Translations under genes and position numbers: made by a program
Part shown: positions 38,491 to 49,700 of the stretch, piece by piece
How the letters are laid out: each line of letters opens with the position of its first letter
Numbering within the stretch: the stretch's first letter is position 1
NCBI RefSeq assembly: GCF_000510265.1
Contig: NZ_CP006745.1
Location: forward strand, 1,385,654 to 1,449,653
Direction: 5' to 3'
Source of the DNA: Candidatus Endolissoclinum faulkneri L5
Lineage (GTDB): Bacteria > Pseudomonadota > Alphaproteobacteria > Thalassobaculales > Thalassobaculaceae
DNA length: 64,000 nt
The notes under the pieces: generated by a model
The model's input: the letters and a program-made list of their open reading frames with translations, nothing else
Database searches by the model: none
Told to the model about the DNA's origin: nothing

Positions 38491-39236
38491 TTATTTCCCC
38501 AGCGATCGCGAATTCGCGATGGTACTTCAGAAGCGGCAAAAGTTATATCATGCATTGCTATTTCAAGATCTACTACATTTTGCAGGCGAGACACTCGATC
38601 ACGATTCATATGCTTTTTAAGTAAGCGCAGGGCTTGAGGTGGCTTGTCGGCTAAATCTTGAGCTAAACCTAAAGCAGTCGAAATAACTTTTGCTCGTGGT
38701 ACAACAGGAAAAGGTACTCCACGAGCTTCTAAGACACCTCCATGGTAGCTCCGAGCAGTTAAAAGCATCTCTTCTCCAAGCGCAATACCTAGTTTTTCTG
38801 GTAAAATCATTGTAGCACCCATTCCTGGAGTAAATCCATATTTCATAAAATTAGCAGAATATAAAGATTCACTTGCCATAACCACTATTTCAGCATATAG
38901 CCCAAAAACCAATCCACCGCCCAAAGCATGTCCTTGCATAGCAGAAATTACTGGAACAGGGCAATCCAATAAAAGACGATAAAATCCAGCCTCATCAAAA
39001 CGCTGCTTACGTTCTGCTATGCCTATTAATTCCTCCATAGTACCGCCAGCCAAAAATATTGTATCAAATCCATGTAATACAATTGCTCTTGCTTCCGAAT
39101 CACTCCCTATCCGCTTTATAGCTTCAAACAATCCGGCAACTAATGCAGGCGTAAAAGTATTACGACCATCGTAATCTTCCATGGAGATAATCCAGATACC
39201 TCCGTCATTGCGAGAAGTTTTTACAACTTCAGTCAT
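38487..39236 (-). CDS. Crotonase-family beta-branching decarboxylase, ECH2 (PksI-like)
   Basis: This 249-residue enoyl-CoA hydratase/isomerase fold protein has the segments FLAGGT (first oxyanion loop), HALGGGLVFGLYA (second oxyanion loop) and KYGFTPGMGAT, the last being typical of the PksI/BaeI/CurF-ECH2 group. In HMG-CoA-synthase cassettes this enzyme decarboxylates an ACP-bound 3-methylglutaconyl intermediate to leave a beta-methyl (or exo-methylene) branch. It overlaps the acyltransferase gene by 4 nt. An AGGA stands 9 nt before the ATG at 39236. It lies 1.5 kb downstream of the 6504-residue PKS on the same strand. Partners ECH1, HMG synthase and the decarboxylating KS are not in the window. 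Confidence 0.87.
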   Translation of the reverse strand: MTEVVKTSRNDGGIWIISMEDYDGRNTFTPALVAGLFEAIKRIGSDSEARAIVLHGFDTIFLAGGTMEELIGIAERKQRFDEAGFYRLLLDCPVPVISAMQGHALGGGLVFGLYAEIVVMASESLYSANFMKYGFTPGMGATMILPEKLGIALGEEMLLTARSYHGGVLEARGVPFPVVPRAKVISTALGLAQDLADKPPQALRLLKKHMNRDRVSRLQNVVDLEIAMHDITFAASEVPSRIRDRWGNK

Positions 39237-40750
39237 AGTAGCACATCCTAATAAAAAACAAAAACCTACCTTATCACTACTGGATTAGCGATTAAGAGCA
39301 CTCATTATAGGGGTAAATATCATCCAACTAAATTTTTCATGCTAAAATTGCTTAAAATATAACACAGGGACAGTATAAAAGGCTTGATATCACATTAAGA
39401 ATAGTTTGTATTTACAATTTGTTATTTAGATATAAAAATCTCTCCTTATTCCCAACATCGAGGATCTGTCTAAGTAAATATCTAGCACTTTCGTGGTCGC
39501 CAACAGGAGAAATAATATGCAACAAGTTCCTTGATAAAAAAAGTTTTTAACGCATTAATCAAACAGCAGCGATAGTATATTATATTCGTACAATGAGGCA
39601 TAGATAATTTATTAATTTTACTACCCATTCGACTTAATATACAAAAAGATATATCTCTAATATCAATATAATTAACAGTCATTAAAGTCAGCAAATTATA
39701 TCAAGAGAAAGATTACATAACCTAACCGATTTTCATTGATATATGGCGAAACACCCCAGCATTTGCCGAGTAATTAAGAAAATTATCTTATTAAAATAGA
39801 AAACTATCATCATCAATTAAAAGCAAAAAATAAAAACTAAATTAATGCAATGATCTTATACTACGTTTTATCCAGTATCAAGTAAAAACTAAGCTACAGA
39901 AGATTGCATTAAGCATTTGGATAAAACAATCGCAGTAACAAAAATAATTTTTATCAAATAATAAAGAATAACTAATAATAATGCTCTAAATATAAATCCA
40001 AAATCAAGAAATAAATTATACTTAAATAAAGTACCATTAAGATTACTACAAAATTATAAATATTATAAAGACATTTAGTTAATAAAATTTATCACTAAAA
40101 GAAAAAAGTAAAACACACGTCATAAAATTATAAACGCCAAATTAATTACATGGCTGTTAATTAAAAATATTGCAATAATTATTTCAACTTAAATTGTCCA
40201 TCAATCAATTAGTTTAACTAAACTTAACCTAGTATTCCGTGTAAACAAAAAACTAACTATCGGTATTAGGATAGCTAATATAAAATAGTTTAGCTTTGAA
40301 TACATAGCTTTAACAAACTTAATCTAATTAAACCAAACAAAGTAAGATTTCCGAGATATCGATCAATATCGTAAATAAAAATTTAGCAAATTTCACGCAA
40401 CAAACACTTTTTATTTTTAGCTAACTTAAAGAAACTCGTATGTAACAAGCGTAAAAATTTTGCGCTTAGAGCATAATAGTAATTAACTGAGGAATATATT
40501 AGCTCAAGCCTTACAATATAACTATTTGTAAATCTCGAATTATAAAAATACCATCGGTAATAATGATTGTGCCTTAAGTAAAATAACTTATTGTTAAAAG
40601 CAGCAATCTAATATATTCCAACCATACCTTATGACCTTTTTATTCGCACTATCTTTAACTCTATTAGTTTTAAAGATAGAAATTTCTCAGATCCCATCTT
40701 ACTTAAAAAATTAAGTAATCATTAAGTACATTGATTCTATTTAAGCAGCA
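39237..40750. other. 1.5-kb spacer inside the polyketide locus
   Basis: Between the large PKS and the ECH2 gene on the same strand. No gene or strong hairpin found; a 70-codon frame at 39482-39694 has low-complexity composition. Its length suggests either a separate promoter for ECH2 or loss of a gene that stood here. Confidence 0.55.
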
Positions 40751-43700
40751 TTAATAAGCACTAGCTGCATTGAGATGCTTAAATAGAATATCAATCAAGG
40801 CATTAATATTTGCAAGACCAACTAAATCACGTGGTGGTATATCCAAACCTAACTCTTCCATTGCAGCTAAAGTAACTTCAACTCGATCCAAAGAAGTAGC
40901 CCCCAAGTCAGTCATGCTCACCTCGGGTATAATTTCTTCTGATGGTACGTCAACTAAATTCTTACGAATATTATTTAAGACTACATCAACCACATGCGCA
41001 CGAGTTATCTTTTTTTGAGGTGTAACACATAGAAAAGAATGAATTGCTTCTACTACCTGTTTTATATTCGGCTCCAAAACAAGAGAAAAATGATCGCAAT
41101 CAACGGCAAAAATTTTTAACACACCGCCGACTAATTTATCCCAACCGACTCGATAATCCCCATCTGTTAGAAAAGCAGGCAAACCGAGTGGATTATCCTT
41201 TGAAGCCATACCCTGTTCACAGCGAATAAGCATAGTTTTTAATGCTGGATTAATTGGTGCTGTATTGTAAGCTGCAAGTGCTTTGCCAATAGTGCTAGCA
41301 ACTACATCCATACCTTTAATCATTGCGTGTAACTCTTCACGTTTCATTGGTGGTGAAGATGTAGAAAAAAGGTGATTAAGCACAATATCAGCCCAAAACT
41401 CTTTATTTGTGTCGGTTAATGCCTCTAATTCTAACATTTTTACACCACCCCAAATACTACTTAACCAATTTGCGGCAAGACGATATATAAAACCACCTCC
41501 AAAGGACATATCCATACCCCTCAAGCTATCAGTGCCCGGTGCATTCGCATCAAGTAATATCAAGCTTGTTGCAGGATGGTCGCGCTCAGCAAGTATACGA
41601 GCAACTTCAAAAGCAATAGCTCCTCCGCCAGAATAACCTCCAAGATTATATTGCCCGATTGGGCATACTTCTTCTAAAAGGTCGGCATAAATAGTAGCAA
41701 AATCTTCGATCATAGTAGGTACCGGCTGATCGCCGTGTAAACCAGGAGCCTCAAAAGCATAAACTGGAATTTCTGTAGCTAACCTTCCACCTAAATTCAC
41801 GGCCCAACTAACCTCTCCCGGCGCGCCATGAACAAAAAATAGTGGAGGTATTGACTGCAACGTACCCATTCCAACCTCACGAATGGCTACCAAGGGCGAA
41901 CGCGGCGATACCCTTGTTCTCATTAACCTTGCAACGTCATTACAATCACTATCATTGCTAGTACCAAGAGCAATTGCTAAGGCAGATATAGTGCAATGCT
42001 GCCATAGTGTGGTAACGGCTACTGGCTTGCTTACCAAGCCTTCCAGCCGCCGAGCAATCTCAAGTCCAGAAACAGAATTCATCCCTAATTCGTACAGGGG
42101 TCTTTCATCATCAATTTCCTTAGGGTTCAAACCAAGAACAGCCGATACCAAAAAACGGATCGAATCTATAAGCTTATTATCAACTGAAGATTGAGTCAAC
42201 GAAAGAGATAAAGTAGTCGATTTACTCGGCATTGTTAATGATACCTTAGGAGCGCAATCCGGAATTGTTGAATCAACCGCTACAACAATTCTACCTATCG
42301 TTTTGCGACTAGCCATACGACGATAGGCATCAGCAATATGCTCAAATCTGTATACACTGTCAACCAAAGGAGTTAGTTTGTTATTTGCTAATACTTGTGC
42401 AAGGTCATCCATCGCAACTGCCGTGCGCTGTGGAGTAGCCATAACTCGGCCAAGATTGACAGTAATAATGCTTTGGTTATCCATAAGCCGAGAGAGATCA
42501 ACCCTCCCAGATGCCATCAGTCCAGACAATGCGATCTCGACATATCTACCGCCCGGTGCTAAAGAGTTAATCCCCTCTTGAATGGCTGAACCACCAAGCA
42601 AATTTATCACTACATCGGCACCAGTACCGCTGGTTCTTTCAAGGACCCAAGCGACGATATCAGTAGTAGTGCTGTAGTCTATAACTACTGCTCCAAGAGC
42701 TTCTATAGCTGCAATCTTTGTTGAAGAACCAACAGTTGCTAATACGTTAGCTCCCATAGCCTTAGCTAACTGAACCAATACCGTTCCAACACCACCAGCT
42801 GCAGAAGTTACCAACAATGTTTCTCCTGACGCAAGATCAGCTCTATTAAGTGCGTAACGCCCAGTCAAATAAGCAATTGGCAAAGCTACGGCATAGACAG
42901 GATCCAATCCATCTGGAATTAGTGCAGTTAAAGATGCAGGTAGCGTCACATATTCTGCGTGACCACCACGCCCGCCAGTAATTGCAGCAACACGATCACC
43001 AATATTACGCCCCTTCACTTTCGCCCCAACAGCTATAATTCTGCCAACCACTTCCATCCCTGGTGTAAATGGATAAGGCGGTAAATTTGGATAGCTACCC
43101 CTCAAACTAAGAAGATCACCAAAATTAAGCGAAAAAGTTTCTACACAAATCGCTACTTCGTCAGGCAACGGTACTGCACGTGTAACTTGCTCAACAATAA
43201 TATTGTCAACATCTGATGGGCGATAAATTCGCACTGCCTGATAAGTTTTTGCATTAGAGTCACAAACATCCTTTTTTGTAAAGAAGGGGGTGCTCTTGGA
43301 AGATACTATTTCTTCAATCCAGCATCTTCTTCTCTCAAAAGGATAAGTTGGCAAGGATACTGGAATAGGCACTGCACCCTGCCAATAGGAGCGCCAGTCT
43401 ATTGGCGCTCCTTGGACCCAAGCTTTAGCAAAATCTTCCGCTGAAGCAGAGATATCAGGAGTAGCAGGAGAACGGCTATTAGCCTTACCTTGCGCTACAC
43501 TTTTACAGGCTATACCTGACAAAAAAGCTCGCAATTGTTGAACCAAAGTTTCACGATCTTCAGCAATAACTGCAAGTCGAAAAGCCATTGCCTCACGACC
43601 AACCTGTAAGGTCCAAGCAACAGCTGAAAGCAAACTTCGATCCTTATCTAAGTAATTAGCCAATCGCTCAGCCATTTCTTGCAGTTGTTCAGGTTTCTTG

Positions 43701-46700
43701 GCAGAAAGAGGAAAGACCTGTGCGACAGAACAAACCTGAGGAGAAACTTTTTCAATCAGTGGCGCCTCAGCTACAACCAATACAGCACTTGATCCACCCG
43801 CACCACTAGCAGTAATAGTAGCAATGCGGGGATTATCACCCCTAACCCACGGAGTGACTGTATCTGAGAAGACAAATTTAGTTAATTCTACATCTGGATG
43901 TTGCTGAACCGGAAGTGCGAAAGGAAGTATCTTTTCCTGTTCTAGCTGAAGAACAACTTTAGACAATTGAGCTAAACCTGATGCTGCTGAAAGGTGCCCA
44001 ATAACGCCCTTTAAAGTTCCCAATCGACGCAATCCACTAGCGGCACTATAAACCATGGACAAAGCACTTGCCTCTGCAGGATCTCCAATAGGCGAACCAG
44101 AAGCCTGTGCCTCGATATAACTTATAGCATCAGGAGCAACTTTGGCATTATTCAAAGCAACGTTAATCAGCTCAGCCATTGCGTCTGGACTTGGTAACAT
44201 ATATCCAGTAGAAAGTCCATTTGATCCAGAAGCACCTCCAAGAATGATTGCTCGCACTCGGTCTCTGTCACGCTCAGCATCTGATAATCGCTTAAGTATC
44301 ACTGCGCCAACACCATCGCCATCAACAAAACCATCAGCCCTAGCATCAAATGGTCTAGGAATACCATTAGGTGATAATAAACCCATTGCCGCCATAGCAC
44401 GCTGATTCTGCGGATGTAAAATCAAGTGAACTCCGCCTGCTACTGCTGCATCAATTACACCATTACGCAAAGCATCAATAGCCAGCAATATCGCGTGTAA
44501 TCCAGCAGAACAAGCAGTATCAACCGCAATGCTTGGACCACGAAAATCAAGCTGATGCGAAACTCTGTTGGCAATTGACCAAAAAGATGATCCAGCCAAC
44601 CCACTACCGCCGGATGCTAAATCCAAAGTCCCTATACGCTGATAATCAGTACGCATAGCACCAGCATAAACCCCGACTCGACGCAGATTTCCACCAAGCT
44701 GGGCAGGAGTACTGCCTGCATTTTCTATAGCTGCCCAAACAGTTTCCAAAAATATCCGTTCTTGTGGATCCATAGCTGCTGCTTCAGCCGGAGAAATCTG
44801 AAAGAAAAGCGGATCGAATCGATCAACCTCTTCAATCATTGCAGCATTACGTGCAGCTGGCTCAGGCGCAGCAAAATGTGGCCAACGCTCCGTCGGAATC
44901 GCGCAAGCTACACATTCACCAGCAGTAAGAGTATTCCAAAAAGCAGCTTCACTCTCCCCTTTAGGATATCGCCCAGCCATACCAACAATAGCAATAGGTT
45001 CTAGATTTATGATATTAGAGGAAGAAGGCAAGACTAACGAATCTGCTGCGGAAGTAATATTAACCGAAGGTCTTGCAGCATCCAAGTTACTAAGCGAGGT
45101 TTTATAAATAGCACTACGGCTAGTATTAGTAATAACTTCAAAATTATTAGATGCAAACTTATCATCAGTAAAATTAGCAGCAATTTCCAATGGCTTTTCT
45201 CGCGCTAAAACCTTAGCAAAACCAGATAACGTGACCCCCTCAAACAATAATGATGTGGGAAACGCACCAATCTTATTCTCTATCTTAGACCGAATATCCA
45301 TAGCCACTAAAGAATCAACACCGTAACTCTCATACGGTTCATCTACCGCAAGCTCTGAAGGATTAAGTTTTAATGCTTTACTGAAAATATCACGTAACCA
45401 ATTAATCAAACCACTATCAACTAAATTAACCGCTGGAGTCGAATAAGCGTTAGAAGTCGATTTAGACTTAAGGCGATAACTTGGTATCCAACCATTAGAT
45501 ACAGCAGCAATGATACTTTGGCCGCTTTGCTCGCCAAGCTCGCCTACTGCTGATGATACAAACCCAGCCCTAGTAAGCAACCCACGCCATCCTGATACGT
45601 CGAGAAGGGGTCCTGCATACGGCATTCGCGCTGCTGAATCTTTATATGCCCACCAACCATCTGTTAAGCCAAAGGTCAAAGTTGCTAAGTCAGATCTCAC
45701 AGTCATCTCATTCAGCAACAATATCCCGCCTGGAGCCAAAAGTGCTTTTGCATGGTCAACGGCTCGACAAAGATCAGAGGTAGTGTGCAGTACATTAGAA
45801 GCGATCACCAAATCATAAGCTCCACAAACAAAACCTTGCTTAGCAGGATCAGCATCAATATCAAGAACAGAAAAGCTTATTTGGGGTTTGTCTGAAAAAA
45901 GCACTCGAGCCGGATCAAGAAAAACAGAAGATACATCTGTCATAGTATAATCAAAATCCTGACCAGAGGCTGATAAAGCATCAGTGATAGCAACCGTTGC
46001 TCCACCGGTACCAGCACCTACCTCTATCACTTTTAAAAGCCTGCCGGGTATAGCCATAGATAAGGTAGCAGCTGCTAACATTGCGTTATATGGATCAGAA
46101 GAAGGGTTATCACGATATACGGCTTCCACCAATGAAGCTGATCCCCCGGGAAACAATACGTCAGTTGCCTTACGAAGGCCAGTAAGCACGGCAGTTAGTC
46201 CATCAAGACAAGTATCTAACAATTTTAGATGAGCCGACAATAAAACTACTTTTGGAGGCTCAGGTGTCTTCATGTTAGGATTTAGTTCTAGGGTAAGCAA
46301 ACTATCACGCATAATCAATACACCAGATCTTGCCATTATATCAAATAGAGCTATCAGTAATCGATTATACTCAGAATATACGCCAAGACGGGTAACAATG
46401 TCTTCTAACTTCTGATTTTTCTCTTGCAAAACTCCCATCTTACCAAAGATATACATCAATTTAAGGCGACCATACTCTTCAATCGCTAAAATATCTGCGA
46501 CAGCAATACTTAACCTTGCTTCGTCTAATTTTGGCCAGTTACTCAGACTAGCAAGTACGCTCATTCCTAATTTTTCCGGAATAGCTGGTAATTTTGGTGC
46601 AAACAAAACACGAGTTACATCGGCTTCTACCTGAGACAAACCAGCAACAGCAAAACGCATAACAGCTGCCATCCTTACACCACGACTTAGGAGCCAACGA

Positions 46701-49700
46701 AAGATAGCTAAACCTTCCTCAGTACTAATAGGATCTACTCCGGCAGCAATAGCCCGAGCTCGATAATCATCACGCGCTACTATCCCAGTTTCTCCCCAGA
46801 ATCCCCAATTAATCACCGATATCCTGACACCCTTACGACGCCCCCAAGACAAAGCCCAAGCATCAATAAAAGTGCAGCCTGCTGCATAGTTTGCCTGGCC
46901 TGGATTACAAGTCAAAGCATTACTGGAAGAAAATATAGCTAGCCAGTCTGGCTGACGTTTTGCCAAGGCTTGCTCTAAAGCTACTGCGGTATGAGATTTA
47001 GCGCCCAAGGCACGATCCAGAGTCTCAGCATCCATAGTTTCCACTAAGGTATCTGATAACACAATAGCAGCATGAATTACCCCAACAATCCGTCCCCATT
47101 TACTCTCAACAACTTCCATTATATTGGTCAATGCGAATGAATCATTAGCATTGACCTGAAAATACCATACAATACCTCCGACTGCTTTCACTTTATCCTT
47201 AGCTGCCCGAATATTATCATTTTCTGCCCGTCGCCCAATCCAAACAATACGAGCTGAATAACGTCTAGCAAGATCAAAACTTATCGCCTGTCCAATCCCA
47301 CCAGCACCTCCAAGGATAAGAACTACGCTACCTTTATCTAGGTGCAGATCTGCTTCGCCTTCAAATCGCAGTTCACTAAGTCGGCTGACAAAGCGCTGAC
47401 CGTCGCGATAAGCTATATCATTTAGTTCACCCCCGCCATCAGCAAGCAATAACCTTTGATGAGCTCGGCCACTAGCAACATTCTCCTGATGAACAAGCGG
47501 CAAATCAATCACTAATGGATCAAGTGCCGGATGTTCTCGCGCTAAAGTGCGAACAAAGCCTGACAAGGCCGCAAATGAATACTCTTGATACTCATCATCT
47601 GCTAAGCTATGAACACCCCGGGTAACTACGCGCAAAGATCTATTAACACCGCTGGCAATTAAGAATCTGGATACTTCTAGTAACAGATGCACGCCATAAA
47701 GCTCAGCATCTTCTAATTTAGGGGGGCAACTATCAGAGAAAGCAACAAAAACAACTGTACGAGCCTTATCAATGTCATGCTTCCAATTTGACACATTTAG
47801 AATATAAGCTTTCTGCTCTAATAGATTGACTTCATTAATTAAATCTTTTGCCCAAGATAGTGCAATACTTCCTCCAGCTGCTATTAATATAGCAACAGAT
47901 CCTTGAAGAGGAATTAGCCGTGAACTTTCAGCAACCCAATGGCGTTGTAAAAGAAAAGTTTTAGCAATTTCAACAGATGATTCTGATGCCTTAGCACAAA
48001 GACCAGATAATTTTGCTACCAGCATATCGTTAGATGCGAATAGCTCTATATTAGCAATAATCGTTCCTACTTGACTGCCTTGACACAAGGATAGACGAGC
48101 TTTCGTAGCGCAAGCAACATTTGAACAAATGTAAGCACTCTTTAAACTACTAGGCATCAACAGCATACCAGGATCACCACGGTCTATAGCGAAAGCAGCC
48201 AATGCATGCAAGGCAGCGTCCAAAATGCCAACTGCCGCAATATCAATTATTTCGTCACCTAAAGTTTTTGTAGAGAGAGTAAAAGTCACTAGAGCTTCAT
48301 CAGCAATGACACGTACCGATGCTACTCGATGAAATTCAGGACCGTAAACAATGCCAGCGTCTTTCAGAAAGTCATAAATTTGTGGAGATTCAATCGTGTT
48401 TCCGCCCAATGGCATTGATAAAGACCCAGTTTCTGGCGAAATACCTATCGTGCGAGTCCCGGTAACTGCACCACTCAGCATACTAAAACTACCATCAGCA
48501 CAATCCACTAAATTGATGTCAAGGCCAGTATCCTTAGCCTCCGCAGGAAAGTGCCAAATCAGATCAGAAACCATCACCCAGTCATCTTGCCCTCGACATA
48601 CTGCAACTAAAGCAGTAACGCCTGGCAATATGCGACGACCAGCAACCAGATGACCGACAAGAATTGGATGATTCGAAGAAAGAACAAGTGAGGTAATAGG
48701 TTTAGCTGAAACAGTCGTAGGTTCCACCCAAAAACGACGACGATCAAAGGGATAACCCGGCAAATCAGCTACCTTTCCTCTGGGCAATGATTGCCAAGAT
48801 GGCTTTCCTCCACTAAGAAATAATTTAACATCATCAATCAAAGAATCTGGTACTTGAGGGCCTACAGCTGTATCAAAATTTACCTTCTCTGTTGAGATCA
48901 GACGAAGAGATTCAAGTAAGCTAGAACGTGAAGCAGCTACAACAACACAGCGGCTATTAAAGAGTGTTCTACGTAAAGCTAGAGTATAAGCAACATCAAC
49001 TAAGATAGCATCCGGAGTAATACTATCAGCCAACGTTGCTGCCAACCGACGCAAAGCTATCTGGGATGGGGCCGATAGGGGGAAAACCAACACACTGGTT
49101 AAGACAAAAGGTATTGATATTTTAGGAGGGGGTCCAAGTACCATATGTGCATTCGTGCCACTAAACCCGAAAGAACTAACTGCCGCTAATGGACGGTCAG
49201 GATCCATAGCCTGAAGAGTAGTTGGCACTCGAAAAGGAGTATCCTCAAAAGAAATATGAGTATTTGGTTGGCTAAAATTTAAGCTAGGAGGAATTTTACC
49301 ATAACGTAATGATAACGCTACTTTTATCAAACCTGCCATACCAGAAGCTGCTAAAGTATGACCAATATTGGTCTTCACTGAGCCTATAGCTACTGATTCA
49401 CGCTTCCCTAACGGAACACCACTCTCGGTAAAGGCTTGAGTCAAAGCTGAGACCTCAATAGGATCACCAAGCTTGGTGCCAGTACCGTGTGCCTCAACCA
49501 AACCAATACGTTGAACATCAATTCCAGCGCGAAGGTAAAGCCCAGCTTCTAAACGTGCTTGAGAAGCAGCACTGGGTGCTGTAATTGAGCTAGTACGTCC
49601 ATCTTGATTTACTGCTGAACCAAGAATGGTGGCGTAAATGCGATCACAATCTGCAATAGCCTTTGTTAGCGGTTTCAAAACTACCACGCCCAGCCCTTCA

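Noticed and set aside
39482..39694. 70-codon open frame on the - strand in the polyketide locus
   Set aside because: Ile/Leu/Cys-rich chance composition, no domain seen.
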